The translations under genes were made by a program, and so were the position numbers. Below are positions 50,564 to 60,744 of a stretch of DNA of 64,000 bases, piece by piece. Position 1 is the first letter of the stretch; every line of letters starts with the position of its first letter. Below the pieces are notes generated by a model that was not told the DNA's origin, searched no databases, and worked only from the letters and a program-made list of their open reading frames with translations. The stretch spans positions 124,001 to 188,000 of the forward strand of contig NZ_CDBL01000007.1 in NCBI RefSeq assembly GCF_000820005.1, written 5' to 3'. The DNA comes from Aeromonas piscicola (GTDB taxonomy: Bacteria > Pseudomonadota > Gammaproteobacteria > Enterobacterales > Aeromonadaceae).

Positions 50564-52417
50564 GTGTTAAATCGCTATCCGCTGTGGAAATACCTGATGG
50601 TGGTCTTCGTGATCGCCATCGGTTTTCTATATGCAGCCCCCAATCTTTACGGCGAAGACCCGGCCTTGCAGATCTCTGCCAGCCGGGGTGCCGAAGTCAA
50701 GCTAGAGACGCTTGATCTGGTGAAAGAGACGCTCGAAGCGGCTCAGATCCCGGTCAAGCATGCTGCGTTCGAGCACGGTTTCATTCTGATCCGTTTCAAG
50801 AACACCGAAGAACAGCTCAAGGCGCGCGATGTCGTCGCCAACAAGCTGGGCGACAACTTTATTACCGCCCTCAACCTGGCGCCCTCCACACCTGCCTGGC
50901 TCGAAGCCATTGGTGCCAACCCGCTCAAGCTGGGTCTTGACCTGCGCGGCGGTGTGCACTTCCTGATGGAAGTGGACATGGCCGAGGCGCTGACCAAGCA
51001 GCAAGAGCAGATGGTGCAGGATTTCCGCGCCGAGCTGCGTACCCAGAAGATCCGTTATTCCGGCGTGCGTCGGGCCGGTGATCAGGTACAGGTGCTGTTC
51101 CGCGATGAAGCGGATCAGGCCAAGGCGGTGTCTCACCTGCGTCGTCAGAACCCTGATCTGACCTTCACCACAGAGCAGAAGGGGGATGAGTTCATCCTGC
51201 TGGCGAGCCTGAGTGAAGCCAAGATCAAGGAAGTGAAGAAGTACGCCCTCGAGCAGAACATCACCATCATCCGTAACCGGGTGAACGAGCTGGGAGTGGC
51301 CGAGCCGCTGGTACAACAGCAGGGTGCCGAGCGCATCGTGGTGGAGCTGCCCGGTATTCAGGACACGGCCCGAGCCAAGGAGATCCTGGGCGCGACCGCG
51401 ACCCTGGAATTCCACATGGTCGATGAGACTGCCGACATCCAGGCCGCTGCCGATGGCCGCGTGCCGCCGAGCTCCAAGGTTTACAACGATCGCAACGGCC
51501 GTCCCGTGGTGCTGCAAAAGCGCATCATACTGACCGGCGACCACATAGTGGGTGCCCAGTCCGGTTTCGATGAATACAGCCGTCCCCAGGTCAACATCAA
51601 GCTTGATGGCCAGGGTGGCAACAAGATGGCCAACTTTACCAAGGACAACGTCGGTAAAGGCATGGCCACCGTGTTCATCGAGTACAAGCCGGTCGGTCAG
51701 CCGGGTCCGGACGGCAAGCGCAAGTTCCGCAAGCAGGAGGAGGTGATCAACGTCGCCACCATCCAGTCGCGCCTTGGCAGCCAGTTCCGCATCACAGGTA
51801 TCGACAACGCCAACGAAGCCCATAACCTGGCGCTGCTGTTGCGTGCCGGTGCCCTGATAGCCCCGATCCAGATCGTCGAAGAGCGCACCATAGGCCCGAG
51901 CCTGGGTCAGCAGAACATCGACAGCGGTATGGAAGCCATCGGCTGGGCCATGCTGGTGATCGTGCTGTTCATGGGGATCTACTACCGTGCATTCGGTTGG
52001 GTGGCCAACCTTGCCCTCACCATGAACCTGGTGCTGATTGTCGGCATCATGTCGATGATCCCCGGGGCCACCATGACACTGCCGGGCATTGCCGGTATCG
52101 TCCTGACGCTGGGCATGGCGGTGGATGCCAACGTGCTGATCTACGAGCGTATTCGTGAAGAGATCCGCAACGGCCGCGGAGTGCAGCAAGCCATCCATCT
52201 GGGCTTCGACCGCGCCTTCTCGACCATAGCCGACTCCAACGTGACCTCGCTCATCACCTGTGTGATCCTGTTCGGTATCGGTACCGGCGCCATCAAGGGC
52301 TTCGCCCTGACGCTGGGCATTGGTCTGAGTGCCTCCATGTTTACGGCCATCACGGTATCCCGCGCCATTATCAACCTGGCCTGGGGTGGACGGCGCATCG
52401 ACAAGCTGCCGATCTAA
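50564..52417 (+). CDS. secD: Protein translocase subunit SecD
   Basis: RND-like secretion factor of 617 residues (E. coli 615), using the proton motive force to pull preproteins through SecYEG. One N-terminal helix ([19 protein letters not shown]), a large periplasmic domain with [15 protein letters not shown] near 126, and five C-terminal helices including [21 protein letters not shown] near 506-526. It begins with GTG at 50564; CGAGGAGC precedes it. Confidence 0.97.
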   Translation: MLNRYPLWKYLMVVFVIAIGFLYAAPNLYGEDPALQISASRGAEVKLETLDLVKETLEAAQIPVKHAAFEHGFILIRFKNTEEQLKARDVVANKLGDNFITALNLAPSTPAWLEAIGANPLKLGLDLRGGVHFLMEVDMAEALTKQQEQMVQDFRAELRTQKIRYSGVRRAGDQVQVLFRDEADQAKAVSHLRRQNPDLTFTTEQKGDEFILLASLSEAKIKEVKKYALEQNITIIRNRVNELGVAEPLVQQQGAERIVVELPGIQDTARAKEILGATATLEFHMVDETADIQAAADGRVPPSSKVYNDRNGRPVVLQKRIILTGDHIVGAQSGFDEYSRPQVNIKLDGQGGNKMANFTKDNVGKGMATVFIEYKPVGQPGPDGKRKFRKQEEVINVATIQSRLGSQFRITGIDNANEAHNLALLLRAGALIAPIQIVEERTIGPSLGQQNIDSGMEAIGWAMLVIVLFMGIYYRAFGWVANLALTMNLVLIVGIMSMIPGATMTLPGIAGIVLTLGMAVDANVLIYERIREEIRNGRGVQQAIHLGFDRAFSTIADSNVTSLITCVILFGIGTGAIKGFALTLGIGLSASMFTAITVSRAIINLAWGGRRIDKLPI

Positions 52418-52426
52418 GGAAGAGAC

Positions 52427-53374
52427 ATGTTTCAGATTCTACATTTTGAAAAGCCGATCCCCTTCATGCGCTTCGCCAAGTCGGGAATGGTGTTCTCTGC
52501 CCTGCTGACGATGCTTGCCCTGTTCTGCCTGTTCGATCGGGGTCTGAACTGGGGTCTGGACTTCACCGGTGGTACCACCATAGAGGTGGGGTTCCAGCAG
52601 TCGGTGAGCCTGGACAGGATGCATGAGGCGCTGGATGAGCAGAAGATTGAAGGGGCGACCCTGCAATTCTTCGGCTCCAGCCGCGACGTGCTGGTGCGCA
52701 TGACCCCGAAAGAGGGGGTCAAGGTGGAGCAACAGGGTAACGAAGTGCTGGCAGCGGCCAAGCTGATCGATCAGGGCGCCGTGCTCAAGCGCGTCGAATT
52801 CGTCGGCCCCTCCGTGGGTGACGAGCTGGCGACAGACGGTGCCCTGGCCATGCTGGCCTCCATCCTCTGTATCCTGGCCTACGTGGCGGTGCGCTTCGAG
52901 TGGCGTCTGGCCATGGGGGGCATACTCTCCCTGGCGCACGATGTCATCATCACCCTTGGTATCTTCGCCTACTTCCAGTACGAGTTTGACTTGACCGTGC
53001 TGGCGGCCTTGATGACGTTGGTGGGTTACTCCTTGAACGACACCATAGTGGTGTTCGACCGTTTGCGGGAGAACTTCCGCAAGGTGCGCAAGGGAAATAC
53101 CAGCGAAATCATGGATCTCTCCATGACCGAGACCCTGAGCCGTACCATCATTACTTCGGGGTTGACCTTCGTGGTGGTGGTGGCGCTGCTGCTCAAGGGC
53201 GGTCCGTTGATCCACGGTTTTGCCATCGCCATGGTGATCGGGGTGGCCTTCGGCACCTACTCCTCCATCTATGTGGCGAGTGCCTCTGCCATGTTCTTCG
53301 GGGTCAAGCGGGAGCACATGCTGCCGACCCAGGTGGAAAAAGAGGGCGCGGATCAGCAAGAGATCCTGCCGTAA
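52427..53374 (+). CDS. secF: Protein translocase subunit SecF
   Basis: Partner of SecD, 315 residues (E. coli 323), with six helices. GLDFTGGTTIEVGF near 43 is the periplasmic head motif, and LVGYSLNDTIVVFDRLRENFRK near 200 is the conserved helix 4 region (written here in part: GYSLNDTIVVFDRLRENF). It follows secD by nine bases; a terminator lies just after its stop. Confidence 0.97.
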   Translation: MFQILHFEKPIPFMRFAKSGMVFSALLTMLALFCLFDRGLNWGLDFTGGTTIEVGFQQSVSLDRMHEALDEQKIEGATLQFFGSSRDVLVRMTPKEGVKVEQQGNEVLAAAKLIDQGAVLKRVEFVGPSVGDELATDGALAMLASILCILAYVAVRFEWRLAMGGILSLAHDVIITLGIFAYFQYEFDLTVLAALMTLVGYSLNDTIVVFDRLRENFRKVRKGNTSEIMDLSMTETLSRTIITSGLTFVVVVALLLKGGPLIHGFAIAMVIGVAFGTYSSIYVASASAMFFGVKREHMLPTQVEKEGADQQEILP

Positions 53375-53379
53375 ACGAC

Positions 53380-53405
53380 AAGGGCGCCGCGAGGCGCCCT
53401 TTCTC
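53380..53405 (+). terminator. Rho-independent terminator of secF
   Basis: AAGGGCGCC, loop GCGA, GGCGCCCTT then TCTCTT. Confidence 0.8.
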
Positions 53406-53473
53406 TTATGGCCCGGGTGAGTCATTATGCTCCCCGTTACCCATCTCCTATCATCCAAGGCAAGGAGCAAGCC

Positions 53474-53842
53474 ATGCAACACAATCCCCGTTTTCTGGCG
53501 CTGGTAGAGGCCGTTCGCACTCAGGTGCAAGAGACAGACGTGCATCAGATCAAACGCTGGCAGGATGAGGGGCGCGCCTTTTATCTGATCGACGTGCGCG
53601 AAGAGAGCGAGTGGGCAAGGGGTCATCTGCCGGGGGCGAGTTATCTCGGCCGTGGCGTGATCGAGCGCGACATCGAGACTCGCTATCCGGATCCAGCCAC
53701 CGAGCTCTACCTCTATTGTGGTGGGGGATTTCGCTCCATCCTGGTGGCGGATAACCTGCAGAAGATGGGTTATAGCCGGGTTGTCAGCGTAGATGGTGGC
53801 TTTCGGGGCTGGTGTGATGCCGGATACCCTGTCGAATCCTGA
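53474..53842 (+). CDS. Rhodanese-like domain protein
   Basis: Single rhodanese domain of 122 residues. YLIDVREESEWARGHLPGA near 37-55 and the active-site loop YCGGGFRS near 83-90 with catalytic Cys. Sulfur transfer to a thiophilic acceptor is the family activity, but the in vivo substrate is unknown. ATG 53474 has AAGGAG nine bases upstream; the frame extends upstream without conservation. No signal peptide, so cytosolic. Confidence 0.88.
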   Translation: MQHNPRFLALVEAVRTQVQETDVHQIKRWQDEGRAFYLIDVREESEWARGHLPGASYLGRGVIERDIETRYPDPATELYLYCGGGFRSILVADNLQKMGYSRVVSVDGGFRGWCDAGYPVES

Positions 53843-53932
53843 TTTATTTGAGGGAGAGAGGATCAGCCACATGACAAAGTGTCGGTTGACCTTTACCATA
53901 TGCGGGGTCAAGCGTAAGCGTCGGAGTGTTCA

Positions 53933-54880
53933 TTGAACGTCAGGAAAGGGATTGGATACCTCCTTGGTATCCTGTTGCTGCTCCCCATGTGGGGTTGCAG
54001 CAGTAGCAGTCAGGTTGAAGCGCCTCAAGTTCCCAAGCCGCAACCCGCTTCACTGGTATTGGCGACCCCCCTGCAGGTCTCTTACCAGAGCGAGTTGGCG
54101 TTGGCGCGACTCGGGCAGATGCTCGGTGAGATGGAATTGACCACCGAGCAACGGGCTGAACTGTTTTATGAGCGTGCAGTGGTGTTTGACCGGGTCGGCT
54201 TGCGCTCCTTGGCGAGGCTGGATTTCAACCGGGCCTTGCGGGAGAAACCGGATTTTGCCGAAGCCTACAATTTCATCGGCGTTTATCTGGTGCAGCAGCA
54301 GAATTATGACGAAGCCTACGAGGCATTTGATTCCGCCCTCGAGCTGGCTCCCGATTATGACTATGCCTATCTCAACCGTGGCATAGCGCTCTATTACGGC
54401 AATCGTCCCGAGCTGGCCGCAGCCGATATGAAACGCTTCTATGAAGCGCAGCCGGAAGATCCCTATCGGGTGATCTGGCTCTATCTGGCCGAGCAGAAGC
54501 TCAATGCACCGGCCGCTATGAGCCGGATGCGCGAGCGTCTAAACAAGTATGACGACGACGCTTGGAACTGGGATCTGGTTCGCCTCTACACAGGCGAGCT
54601 CAATGCGACCCAGTTGATGGGCAACGTGGTGAAAGGGGTGAAGGACAATCGGGAGCTTGCCGAGCGCCTGTGTGAAACCTACTTCTACCTCGGCAAGTTT
54701 GAACTGGCCAAGGGCAACCGCAAGGAAGCCATCAGCTACTTCAAGTTGGCACTCGCCAACAACGTGTATGACTTCATCGAGCACAGATATGCCTTGCTCG
54801 AGCTGGAGCTGATGGCGCGCAAACCCTTGCCGCCGGGTGCCCAGAGCGCACAGGGCAAGAGCAGCAAGCAGGCCTCCTGA
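53933..54880 (+). CDS. nlpI: Lipoprotein NlpI
   Basis: Outer-membrane lipoprotein of 315 residues with TPR repeats, which in E. coli adapts proteases such as Prc to cell-wall hydrolases. The signal peptide MNVRKGIGYLLGILLLLPMWGC ends in a lipobox Cys at about 22 (shown as LLPMWGC). TPR-like units include LRSLARLDFNRALREKPDF and AYEAFDSALELAPDYDYAYL. A TTG start at 53933 is the only one that yields the signal peptide; CGGAG lies about nine bases upstream. The E. coli neighbour pnp is not here. Confidence 0.9.
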   Translation: MNVRKGIGYLLGILLLLPMWGCSSSSQVEAPQVPKPQPASLVLATPLQVSYQSELALARLGQMLGEMELTTEQRAELFYERAVVFDRVGLRSLARLDFNRALREKPDFAEAYNFIGVYLVQQQNYDEAYEAFDSALELAPDYDYAYLNRGIALYYGNRPELAAADMKRFYEAQPEDPYRVIWLYLAEQKLNAPAAMSRMRERLNKYDDDAWNWDLVRLYTGELNATQLMGNVVKGVKDNRELAERLCETYFYLGKFELAKGNRKEAISYFKLALANNVYDFIEHRYALLELELMARKPLPPGAQSAQGKSSKQAS

Positions 54881-54900
54881 ATGCTGGTTCTCGCGATGTA

Positions 54901-54927
54901 AAAAAGGCCTCATTGTGAGGCCTTTTT
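54901..54927. terminator. Bidirectional terminator between nlpI and ubiV
   Basis: AAAAAGGCCTCA, TTG, TGAGGCCTTTTT. Confidence 0.88.
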
Positions 54928-54956
54928 GCTGTCTGCACTCTGGCATGGGTGTGGCG

Positions 54957-55829
54957 TTATTCCACCAGACTCATACCGGGGATCTGGCGCCAGTAACCGT
55001 TGCAGTCCCGCTCCCGTTGCAGGGACAGGGGGGCCTGACCTTGCTGGTTGGCCTTGAAGCGATCCAGCATCTCAAGGGTGCCCAGTCCCTCGGGGGAGAG
55101 GCGCACTACGTCCACCAGACCGTCCATGCCGCTGATCTCGTTGCCCAGGTTGTAACAATAACCCGACTGGGTCTGGATACCGTTGAGATTGAACACCTTC
55201 TGCCCCTCGCGGCTGCTGGCCAGCCGGCCTGTGGGGTAGTGGATGCAGGCGAGTTCGCAGTTGTCCTTGGGCTTGTCGAGGGAGCGGGCGGTGAAGCAGC
55301 GCGCCGAGTAGGCAAGCGGCAGGTGGCCGTAGGCGAACACCTCCACTTCGAACTGCTGGCGAGCGCTGCCCAGATCCTGATTGAGCTGCACCAACCAGTC
55401 GCGCGACAGCTCCACCGGCATCACCCAGCGTGTCATCCCCTGTTTGAGCAGCATGCGCAGCACGTCGGCGTTGTAGGCATTGATGGCCGGGCCGCAGACA
55501 AACGGGATCCTCGCTTCCCAGGCAAGTTGCACTGTGCCGAGATCGTTGGCCTCGACCATGAGATCGCCATTGTCGACCAGCCGTTTCACCTCCTTGAGCT
55601 CGGAGGGGGCCGAGATCAGCGCCAGGGTGGAGAGCACAACCTGCTTGCCCGAGGTCGCCACCTGGCGGGCGAGGGAGATCCAGTCATCTACTTTCAGTTC
55701 GCGGCGCTTGCTGCAGACGGTTTCCCCCAGATAGATGATGTCCGCCTGGCTCTGTGCTGCGGTGTCGTAAAAGGCCTGGGTGTCGGCCTTGGGCCAGTAG
55801 AAGAGCAGAGGCCCGAGAGAGAATTGCAT
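54957..55829 (-). CDS. ubiV: Ubiquinone biosynthesis protein UbiV
   Basis: U32-peptidase-family iron-sulfur protein of 290 residues that, with UbiU, hydroxylates ubiquinone precursors without oxygen. Four Cys fit the [4Fe-4S] site: Cys 39 (GETVCSKR), Cys 178 (SARCFTAR), Cys 191 and Cys 195 (NCELACIHYP). ATG 55829 matches the E. coli start. It follows ubiU by 14 bases. Confidence 0.92.
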   Translation of the reverse strand: MQFSLGPLLFYWPKADTQAFYDTAAQSQADIIYLGETVCSKRRELKVDDWISLARQVATSGKQVVLSTLALISAPSELKEVKRLVDNGDLMVEANDLGTVQLAWEARIPFVCGPAINAYNADVLRMLLKQGMTRWVMPVELSRDWLVQLNQDLGSARQQFEVEVFAYGHLPLAYSARCFTARSLDKPKDNCELACIHYPTGRLASSREGQKVFNLNGIQTQSGYCYNLGNEISGMDGLVDVVRLSPEGLGTLEMLDRFKANQQGQAPLSLQRERDCNGYWRQIPGMSLVE

Positions 55830-55843
55830 GTGGTTGAGCTCCT

Positions 55844-56839
55844 TTATTGCCACTGACGATGATAGGCACCCAGGGTAGTCTGACTCCCCTCGGAGACGCG
55901 GGCGAGCTGGGCATCCCACTCGGCTTTGACGCTATAGCCCTCGGGATTGGCTTGGTAGGCGTCGATGGCGGCGCGCCAGACCCGGGTGACCTGCTCCACG
56001 TAGGCGGGGCTGCGCTGGCGCCCCTCGATCTTGACCGACTGGATCCCGGTCTGGAACAGTTCTGGCAAGAGCCCTAGGGTGTTGAGGCTGGTCGGCTCCT
56101 CCAGGGCATGGTAGGTCTGGCCATCCACCTCGAAGCGGCCCTTGCACAGGGTCGGGTAGCCGGCATTTTCACCCGGTCCGTAACGGTCGATCAGCACCTC
56201 GTTGAGGCGGGACTCGAGGCCCGCCGGCGTCTCCTCCCAGCGCACAAACTTGGCCGGTGAGCAGGCACCCACGGTATTGGGACTCTCGCCGGTCATGTAG
56301 GAGGATAAGTAGCAACGCCCCTCCGCCATGATGCAGAGGCTGCCGAAGGCGAACACCTCGAGACCGACGTCGGTCTCGCGGGCTAGCTGTCTGACCTGAT
56401 GCATGGAGAGCACCCGTGGCAGCACCACACGGCCGACTTTGAAATGCTGCTGATAGAAGCGGATGGCGGCGGCATTGGTGGCGCTGGCCTGCACCGAGAC
56501 ATGCAGTTCCATGTCCGGATGGTGGCGGCTGGCGTAATCGAGCACGGCGAGATCGGCGATGATAAGGGCGTCGGCACCGAGCGCCACACCCCGGTCCACC
56601 GCCTGCTTCCATCTGGTATCCGAGCCCGGGTGGGCGAAGGTATTGATGGCGATATGCAGCTTGCGGCCATGCTGGTGCACGTAGTCCACTGCCTTTTCCA
56701 GCTTGCTGTCGGTGAAGTTGAGACCGGCAAAGTGGCGGGCATTGGTGTCATCCTTGAAACCGATGTAAACCGCATCGGCCCCATTATCCACGGCTGTTTT
56801 CAGTGCCGGCAAACTGCCTGCTGGACAGAGTAATTCCAT
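55844..56839 (-). CDS. ubiU: Ubiquinone biosynthesis protein UbiU
   Basis: U32 family partner of UbiV, 331 residues as in E. coli (YhbU). MELLCPAGSLPALKTAVDNG opens it; the Fe-S Cys ligands lie in EGRCYLSSYM, GACSPAKF and LCKGRFEV (Cys near 169, 176/193 and 232 regions). It forms the O2-independent hydroxylase with UbiV. The gene is divergent from ubiT across about 190 bases, which should contain both promoters; I saw no convincing FNR site there. Confidence 0.93.
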   Translation of the reverse strand: MELLCPAGSLPALKTAVDNGADAVYIGFKDDTNARHFAGLNFTDSKLEKAVDYVHQHGRKLHIAINTFAHPGSDTRWKQAVDRGVALGADALIIADLAVLDYASRHHPDMELHVSVQASATNAAAIRFYQQHFKVGRVVLPRVLSMHQVRQLARETDVGLEVFAFGSLCIMAEGRCYLSSYMTGESPNTVGACSPAKFVRWEETPAGLESRLNEVLIDRYGPGENAGYPTLCKGRFEVDGQTYHALEEPTSLNTLGLLPELFQTGIQSVKIEGRQRSPAYVEQVTRVWRAAIDAYQANPEGYSVKAEWDAQLARVSEGSQTTLGAYHRQWQ

Positions 56840-57028
56840 CGGGTACGCTCCGAGAGGGCAAAAATGCAAAAGTGGCCCGATTGTATTCATCGATGCCTTC
56901 CTACTTTTTGACCTGAGGCAGCTTTGTGTGGCTTTACCCTTCTTGAGGTAAGTCGGCACAAGTTTGATTTCCAACAGGATCCGGAGTCTGGCCCTGTGTT
57001 TGAATGCGCAAAAAACTGGGAGTTTATC

Positions 57029-57568
57029 GTGTTTCAACAACTGCAATGTCGCCTGGTCGAACAGGCTCCCCGCTTTCTGCGCCACCCCCTCAAGCTGGTG
57101 CCGTTTGCGCTGCAGCAGAACTTGATGGAGCGCCTGCTGGCGCGAGTGTTCAAGGAAGCCATCCAGGATGGTGACTTCGAGTTTCTGGCCGGCAAATGGC
57201 TCAAGGTCGAGGTATTGGATCTCGAGCTGTGCTGGTTCATCAGCGAACAGGCTGGAAAACTGGTGGTGGCCTGCCATTGTGAGCGGGCGGATGTCTGCTT
57301 CAGCGGCACCACCAACGACCTCATACTGATCGCCGGTCGCAAGGAAGATCCCGATTCCCTCTTCTTTCAGCGCAAGCTGAAGATTGAAGGGGATACCGAG
57401 CTGGGACTGGAGGTGAAGAACCTGATGGACAGCCTGGATCTGGATGGTTTGCCGAGCCTGATGCGCTACCCGCTGATGGATCTTGCCACCTTCATCGAAC
57501 GGGCGCGCACCGCGTCAGCGCAGGAGCCGCACTCTGCGCCGACGAGCGGTGTCCCGTCTCAGGTGTGA
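57029..57568 (+). CDS. ubiT: Ubiquinone biosynthesis accessory factor UbiT
   Basis: SCP2-domain lipid-binding protein of 179 residues (E. coli YhbT 174), the anaerobic counterpart of UbiJ. Conserved: FQQLQCRLVEQAPRFLRHPL, LEFLAGKWL-like FEFLAGKWLKVEV, LIAGRKEDPDSLFFQRKL and IEGDTELGLEVKNLMD. The start is GTG 57029 with GGGAG upstream, giving the family length. Its 3' end overlaps an opposite-strand gene by about 54 bases. Confidence 0.9.
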   Translation: MFQQLQCRLVEQAPRFLRHPLKLVPFALQQNLMERLLARVFKEAIQDGDFEFLAGKWLKVEVLDLELCWFISEQAGKLVVACHCERADVCFSGTTNDLILIAGRKEDPDSLFFQRKLKIEGDTELGLEVKNLMDSLDLDGLPSLMRYPLMDLATFIERARTASAQEPHSAPTSGVPSQV

Positions 57569-57931
57569 TGTCAGGCCACCGGCATGGTGGCGGTAGTGAC
57601 TGCGCGCCCACAGGCAGCGACAGGCCCAGACACAAGGGATCAAGGCCAGCAGGGCAGTAGCGTTGGGGAGTCGGGAAAGCAACAGACCCAGCGCCAGCCA
57701 GACGAAGGGCTGCGCCTCGTACAGCCACTCCGGCTGGAACCAGCGTTTGGTCGGAAAGATGACCAGATCGGTGCGCCGATAGCTGGAGCGCATCATCCAG
57801 ATGACGGCGCCTGCGACAAACAACAGGCTGCCTGCCAGCCAGAGCAAGGGGGTCTGGGTAAGCGTGAGCGTGCCGACCGCGGTCAGCAGATAGCAGACTG
57901 GTAACCTCTCATAAAGCCAGCGCGGGCACAT
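57515..57931 (-). CDS. Small membrane protein, hypothetical
   Basis: Protein of 138 residues with helices near 11-27, 29-46 and 80-105, and a very basic C-terminus (HLRRDTARRRRVRLLR). ATG 57931 has GGAGG four bases upstream, which decides the start. A well-placed ribosome-binding site supports that it is real, although it overlaps the end of ubiT on the other strand. I do not recognise the family. Confidence 0.65.
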   Translation of the reverse strand: MCPRWLYERLPVCYLLTAVGTLTLTQTPLLWLAGSLLFVAGAVIWMMRSSYRRTDLVIFPTKRWFQPEWLYEAQPFVWLALGLLLSRLPNATALLALIPCVWACRCLWARSHYRHHAGGLTSHLRRDTARRRRVRLLR

Positions 57932-58028
57932 GTTGCCTCCGTTCATAGATCCACTCATCCTCCAAGTTTAGCCTGCGGTCAGCCTCTGCTCATGATGCTT
58001 TGTTCTACACAATGATGGTTTTGTTGTG

Positions 58029-58090
58029 AAATGGCGCGCCTTTTACGGTGCCAAAATAGCGATTGGCTATGTTACAATTGCGCGCCATTT
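58029..58090. promoter_or_regulatory. Inverted repeat around the trmJ promoter region
   Basis: AAATGGCGCGC (58029-58039) and its exact complement GCGCGCCATTT (58080-58090) flank 40 bases containing TACAAT (58073-58078), a plausible -10 for trmJ. It could be an operator pair, or a stem upstream of the gene. Confidence 0.4.
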
Positions 58091-58111
58091 TTGACTGAAG
58101 ATTGACTGGGC

Positions 58112-58834
58112 ATGTTGGATCAGATTCGTATCGTGTTGGTAAACACTTCTCACACCGGCAACATGGGCTCTGCGGCGCGCGCCATGAAGACTATGGGACT
58201 GACTCAACTGGTGTTGGTTGATCCACAGGCCCTGCCAGATGACAACGCCATGGCCCTGGCGGCAGGGGCCAGCGATGTCCTGGCCAATGCCCGCATAGTG
58301 TCGACGCTGGATGAAGCCATTGCCGATTGTGGTCTGGTCATAGGCACCAGCGCCCGTTCCCGGACCTTAAGCTGGCCCATGCTGGATCCTCGCGAAGCGG
58401 GGGAGAAGGCGGTGGTGGAGGGTGTGAAGCATCCGGTTGCCCTGGTGTTTGGCCGTGAACGCACTGGCCTCACCAACGACGAGCTGCAGAAGTGCCACTA
58501 CCACGTTGCCATTGCGGCCAACCCCGAATACAGCTCCCTCAATCTGGCCATGGCGGTGCAGACCATCTGTTACGAAGTGCGGATGCACTGGTTGCAGGGT
58601 CAGGCTCCCGAGGTGGAGAGCGAGGCGGATTATCCCAGTGCCGAGCAGCTGGAAGGCTTCTATCAGCACCTGGAGCAGACCCTGCTCAAAACGGGTTTCA
58701 TCGCCGATGACCATCCGGGGCAGGTGATGAGCAAGCTGCGTCGCCTGTTCAATCGAGCCCGTCCGGAAACGGTGGAACTCAACATTCTGCGCGGCATTTT
58801 GACCTCGGTACAGAAGCCGAAACCGCAGGATTAA
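58112..58834 (+). CDS. trmJ: tRNA (cytidine/uridine-32-2'-O)-methyltransferase
   Basis: SPOUT methyltransferase of 240 residues that methylates the ribose of position 32 in certain tRNAs. Motifs: [20 protein letters not shown] near 7-26, [15 protein letters not shown] near 111-125, and [15 protein letters not shown] near 142-156 forming the knot. It precedes iscR as in E. coli. Confidence 0.96.
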   Translation: MLDQIRIVLVNTSHTGNMGSAARAMKTMGLTQLVLVDPQALPDDNAMALAAGASDVLANARIVSTLDEAIADCGLVIGTSARSRTLSWPMLDPREAGEKAVVEGVKHPVALVFGRERTGLTNDELQKCHYHVAIAANPEYSSLNLAMAVQTICYEVRMHWLQGQAPEVESEADYPSAEQLEGFYQHLEQTLLKTGFIADDHPGQVMSKLRRLFNRARPETVELNILRGILTSVQKPKPQD

Positions 58835-58857
58835 ACCTGACTGTATTACTCAACCAT

Positions 58858-58882
58858 ATACTTGACTGTTTTAGTCGGGTAT
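58858..58882 (+). promoter_or_regulatory. Type 1 IscR box upstream of iscR
   Basis: ATACTTGACTG-TTT-TAGTCGGGTAT fits the type 1 IscR consensus at essentially every position. It includes a TTGACT hexamer that may serve as -35. [2Fe-2S]-IscR bound here would repress the isc operon. Confidence 0.85.
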
Positions 58883-58927
58883 GTGACCATATGCCCATAT
58901 TGATTGGTTCGCAAGACGGTAAGGCAT

Positions 58928-59431
58928 ATGAGACTGACCTCAAAAGGACGTTACGCTGTGACTGCCATGCTCGACGTGGCGTTGCATGCAGAGCAGGGGC
59001 CCGTGCCTCTGGCTGATATTTCAGAACGCCAGGGCATCTCCTTGTCCTATCTGGAACAACTGTTTGCCCGCCTGCGCAAGCATGGTCTGGTGAGCAGCGT
59101 ACGTGGCCCGGGTGGCGGCTATCGCCTCGGTCTGGCCCCTGACGCCATCTCGGTCGGTCAGGTGATCACCGCGGTCGACGAGTCGGTGGATGCCACCAAG
59201 TGCCTCGGCAAAGGCGGCTGCCACGGCGGCACTCAGTGCCTCACTCACTCCCTGTGGCGTGATCTCAGCGAGCGCATTTCCAGTTTCCTGGGTGATATCA
59301 CCTTGGCGGAGCTGGTGGGTCAGGCGGATGTGCGCCGGATCGCCGGCAAGCAAGACGAACAAATGAAAACCGTGTTGTCCCTGGTTGATCGGGCAGAACG
59401 CGGCGATGTGAGCTTGAAAGTCCAACTATAA
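58928..59431 (+). CDS. iscR: Iron-sulfur cluster regulator IscR
   Basis: Rrf2-family winged-helix repressor of 167 residues. [20 protein letters not shown] begins the DNA-binding domain; cluster ligands Cys 92, Cys 98, Cys 104 and His 107 are present ([16 protein letters not shown]). ATG 58928 matches the family. It senses [2Fe-2S] supply and controls isc genes through the box upstream. Confidence 0.97.
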   Translation: MRLTSKGRYAVTAMLDVALHAEQGPVPLADISERQGISLSYLEQLFARLRKHGLVSSVRGPGGGYRLGLAPDAISVGQVITAVDESVDATKCLGKGGCHGGTQCLTHSLWRDLSERISSFLGDITLAELVGQADVRRIAGKQDEQMKTVLSLVDRAERGDVSLKVQL

Positions 59432-59488
59432 ACAAACGTGCTTTCCACAGTCGGTCGATGTGTGACCCTGGCTGTAACGGAGAAAAAC

Positions 59489-60703
59489 ATGAAACTGCCT
59501 ATTTACCTTGATTATTCGGCAACCTGTCCGGTGGACCCGCGTGTCGCAGAAAAAATGATGCAGTGTCTCACCATGGATGGCCTGTTCGGCAATCCAGCAT
59601 CCCGTTCCCACCGCTTTGGCTGGCAAGCCGAAGAGGCGGTCGACCTGGCCCGTAATCAAGTGGCAGAGCTGATCGGTGCCGACCCGCGCGAGATCGTCTT
59701 CACCTCCGGCGCGACCGAATCCAACAACCTGGCCATCAAGGGCGTTGCCCATTTCTATGCTGGCAAGGGCAAACACATCATCACCTCCAAGACAGAGCAC
59801 AAGGCGGTACTCGATACTTGCCGCCAGCTGGAGCGTGAAGGCTATGAGGTGACCTACCTCGAGCCGATGCCGAACGGCTTGTTCACTCTGGAGCAGATTG
59901 AAGGTGCCCTGCGCGATGACACCATTCTGGTCAGCATCATGCATGTGAACAACGAGATCGGCGTGGTGCAGAACATTGCCGCCATCGGCGATCTGTGCCG
60001 CTCCCGCAAGATCCTGCTGCACGTGGACGCAGTCCAGAGCGTGGGCAAGATCCCGGTGGATGTGGAAGCGCTGAAAGTTGACTTGCTCTCTGTTTCTGCG
60101 CACAAGGTATACGGCCCGAAAGGGATCGGTGCCCTGTTTGTGCGCCGTAAGCCCCGCGTTCGTCTGGAAGCCCAGATGCACGGCGGTGGTCATGAGCGTG
60201 GCATGCGTTCCGGCACCCTGCCGACCCACCAGATCGTCGGCATGGGCGAAGCCTTCCGCATCGCCAGGGAAGAGATGGTGAGTGAAGGTCAACGCATCAT
60301 GGCCCTGCGTCAGCGTCTGTGGGATGGCATCAAGGACATCGAAGCTGTTTACATCAACGGTGACCTGGAACAGCGTGTGCCGGGCAACCTGAACGTCAGC
60401 TTCGCCTATGTGGAAGGGGAATCCCTGATCATGGCGCTGAAGGATCTGGCGGTCTCTTCCGGCTCTGCCTGCACCTCGGCCAGCCTGGAGCCCTCCTATG
60501 TGCTGCGTGCACTGGGTCTGAACGACGAGCTGGCGCACAGCTCCATCCGTTTCAGTCTGGGTCGCTTCACCACAGAAGAAGAGATTGATTACGCAATCAA
60601 GCTTATCCGTGACTCCATCGGTCGTCTGCGCGAGATGTCTCCCCTGTGGGAGATGTACAAAGACGGCGTCGATCTGAACACGGTCGAATGGGCTCATCAC
60701 TGA
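59489..60703 (+). CDS. iscS: Cysteine desulfurase IscS
   Basis: PLP enzyme of 404 residues, equal to E. coli, supplying sulfur for Fe-S clusters and tRNA thiolation. The PLP lysine is in [12 protein letters not shown] near 206, and the persulfide Cys in [13 protein letters not shown] near 328. ATG 59489 is used because [12 protein letters not shown] is the conserved start. Confidence 0.98.
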   Translation: MKLPIYLDYSATCPVDPRVAEKMMQCLTMDGLFGNPASRSHRFGWQAEEAVDLARNQVAELIGADPREIVFTSGATESNNLAIKGVAHFYAGKGKHIITSKTEHKAVLDTCRQLEREGYEVTYLEPMPNGLFTLEQIEGALRDDTILVSIMHVNNEIGVVQNIAAIGDLCRSRKILLHVDAVQSVGKIPVDVEALKVDLLSVSAHKVYGPKGIGALFVRRKPRVRLEAQMHGGGHERGMRSGTLPTHQIVGMGEAFRIAREEMVSEGQRIMALRQRLWDGIKDIEAVYINGDLEQRVPGNLNVSFAYVEGESLIMALKDLAVSSGSACTSASLEPSYVLRALGLNDELAHSSIRFSLGRFTTEEEIDYAIKLIRDSIGRLREMSPLWEMYKDGVDLNTVEWAHH

Positions 60704-60744
60704 TCCACAGGATCAGTGATCAACGGAATTAGCAGGAGTTAGAT

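Noticed and set aside
56840-57028. FNR site between ubiU and ubiT
   Set aside because: Only a half-match (TTGATTTCCAACA) was visible; not enough to annotate.
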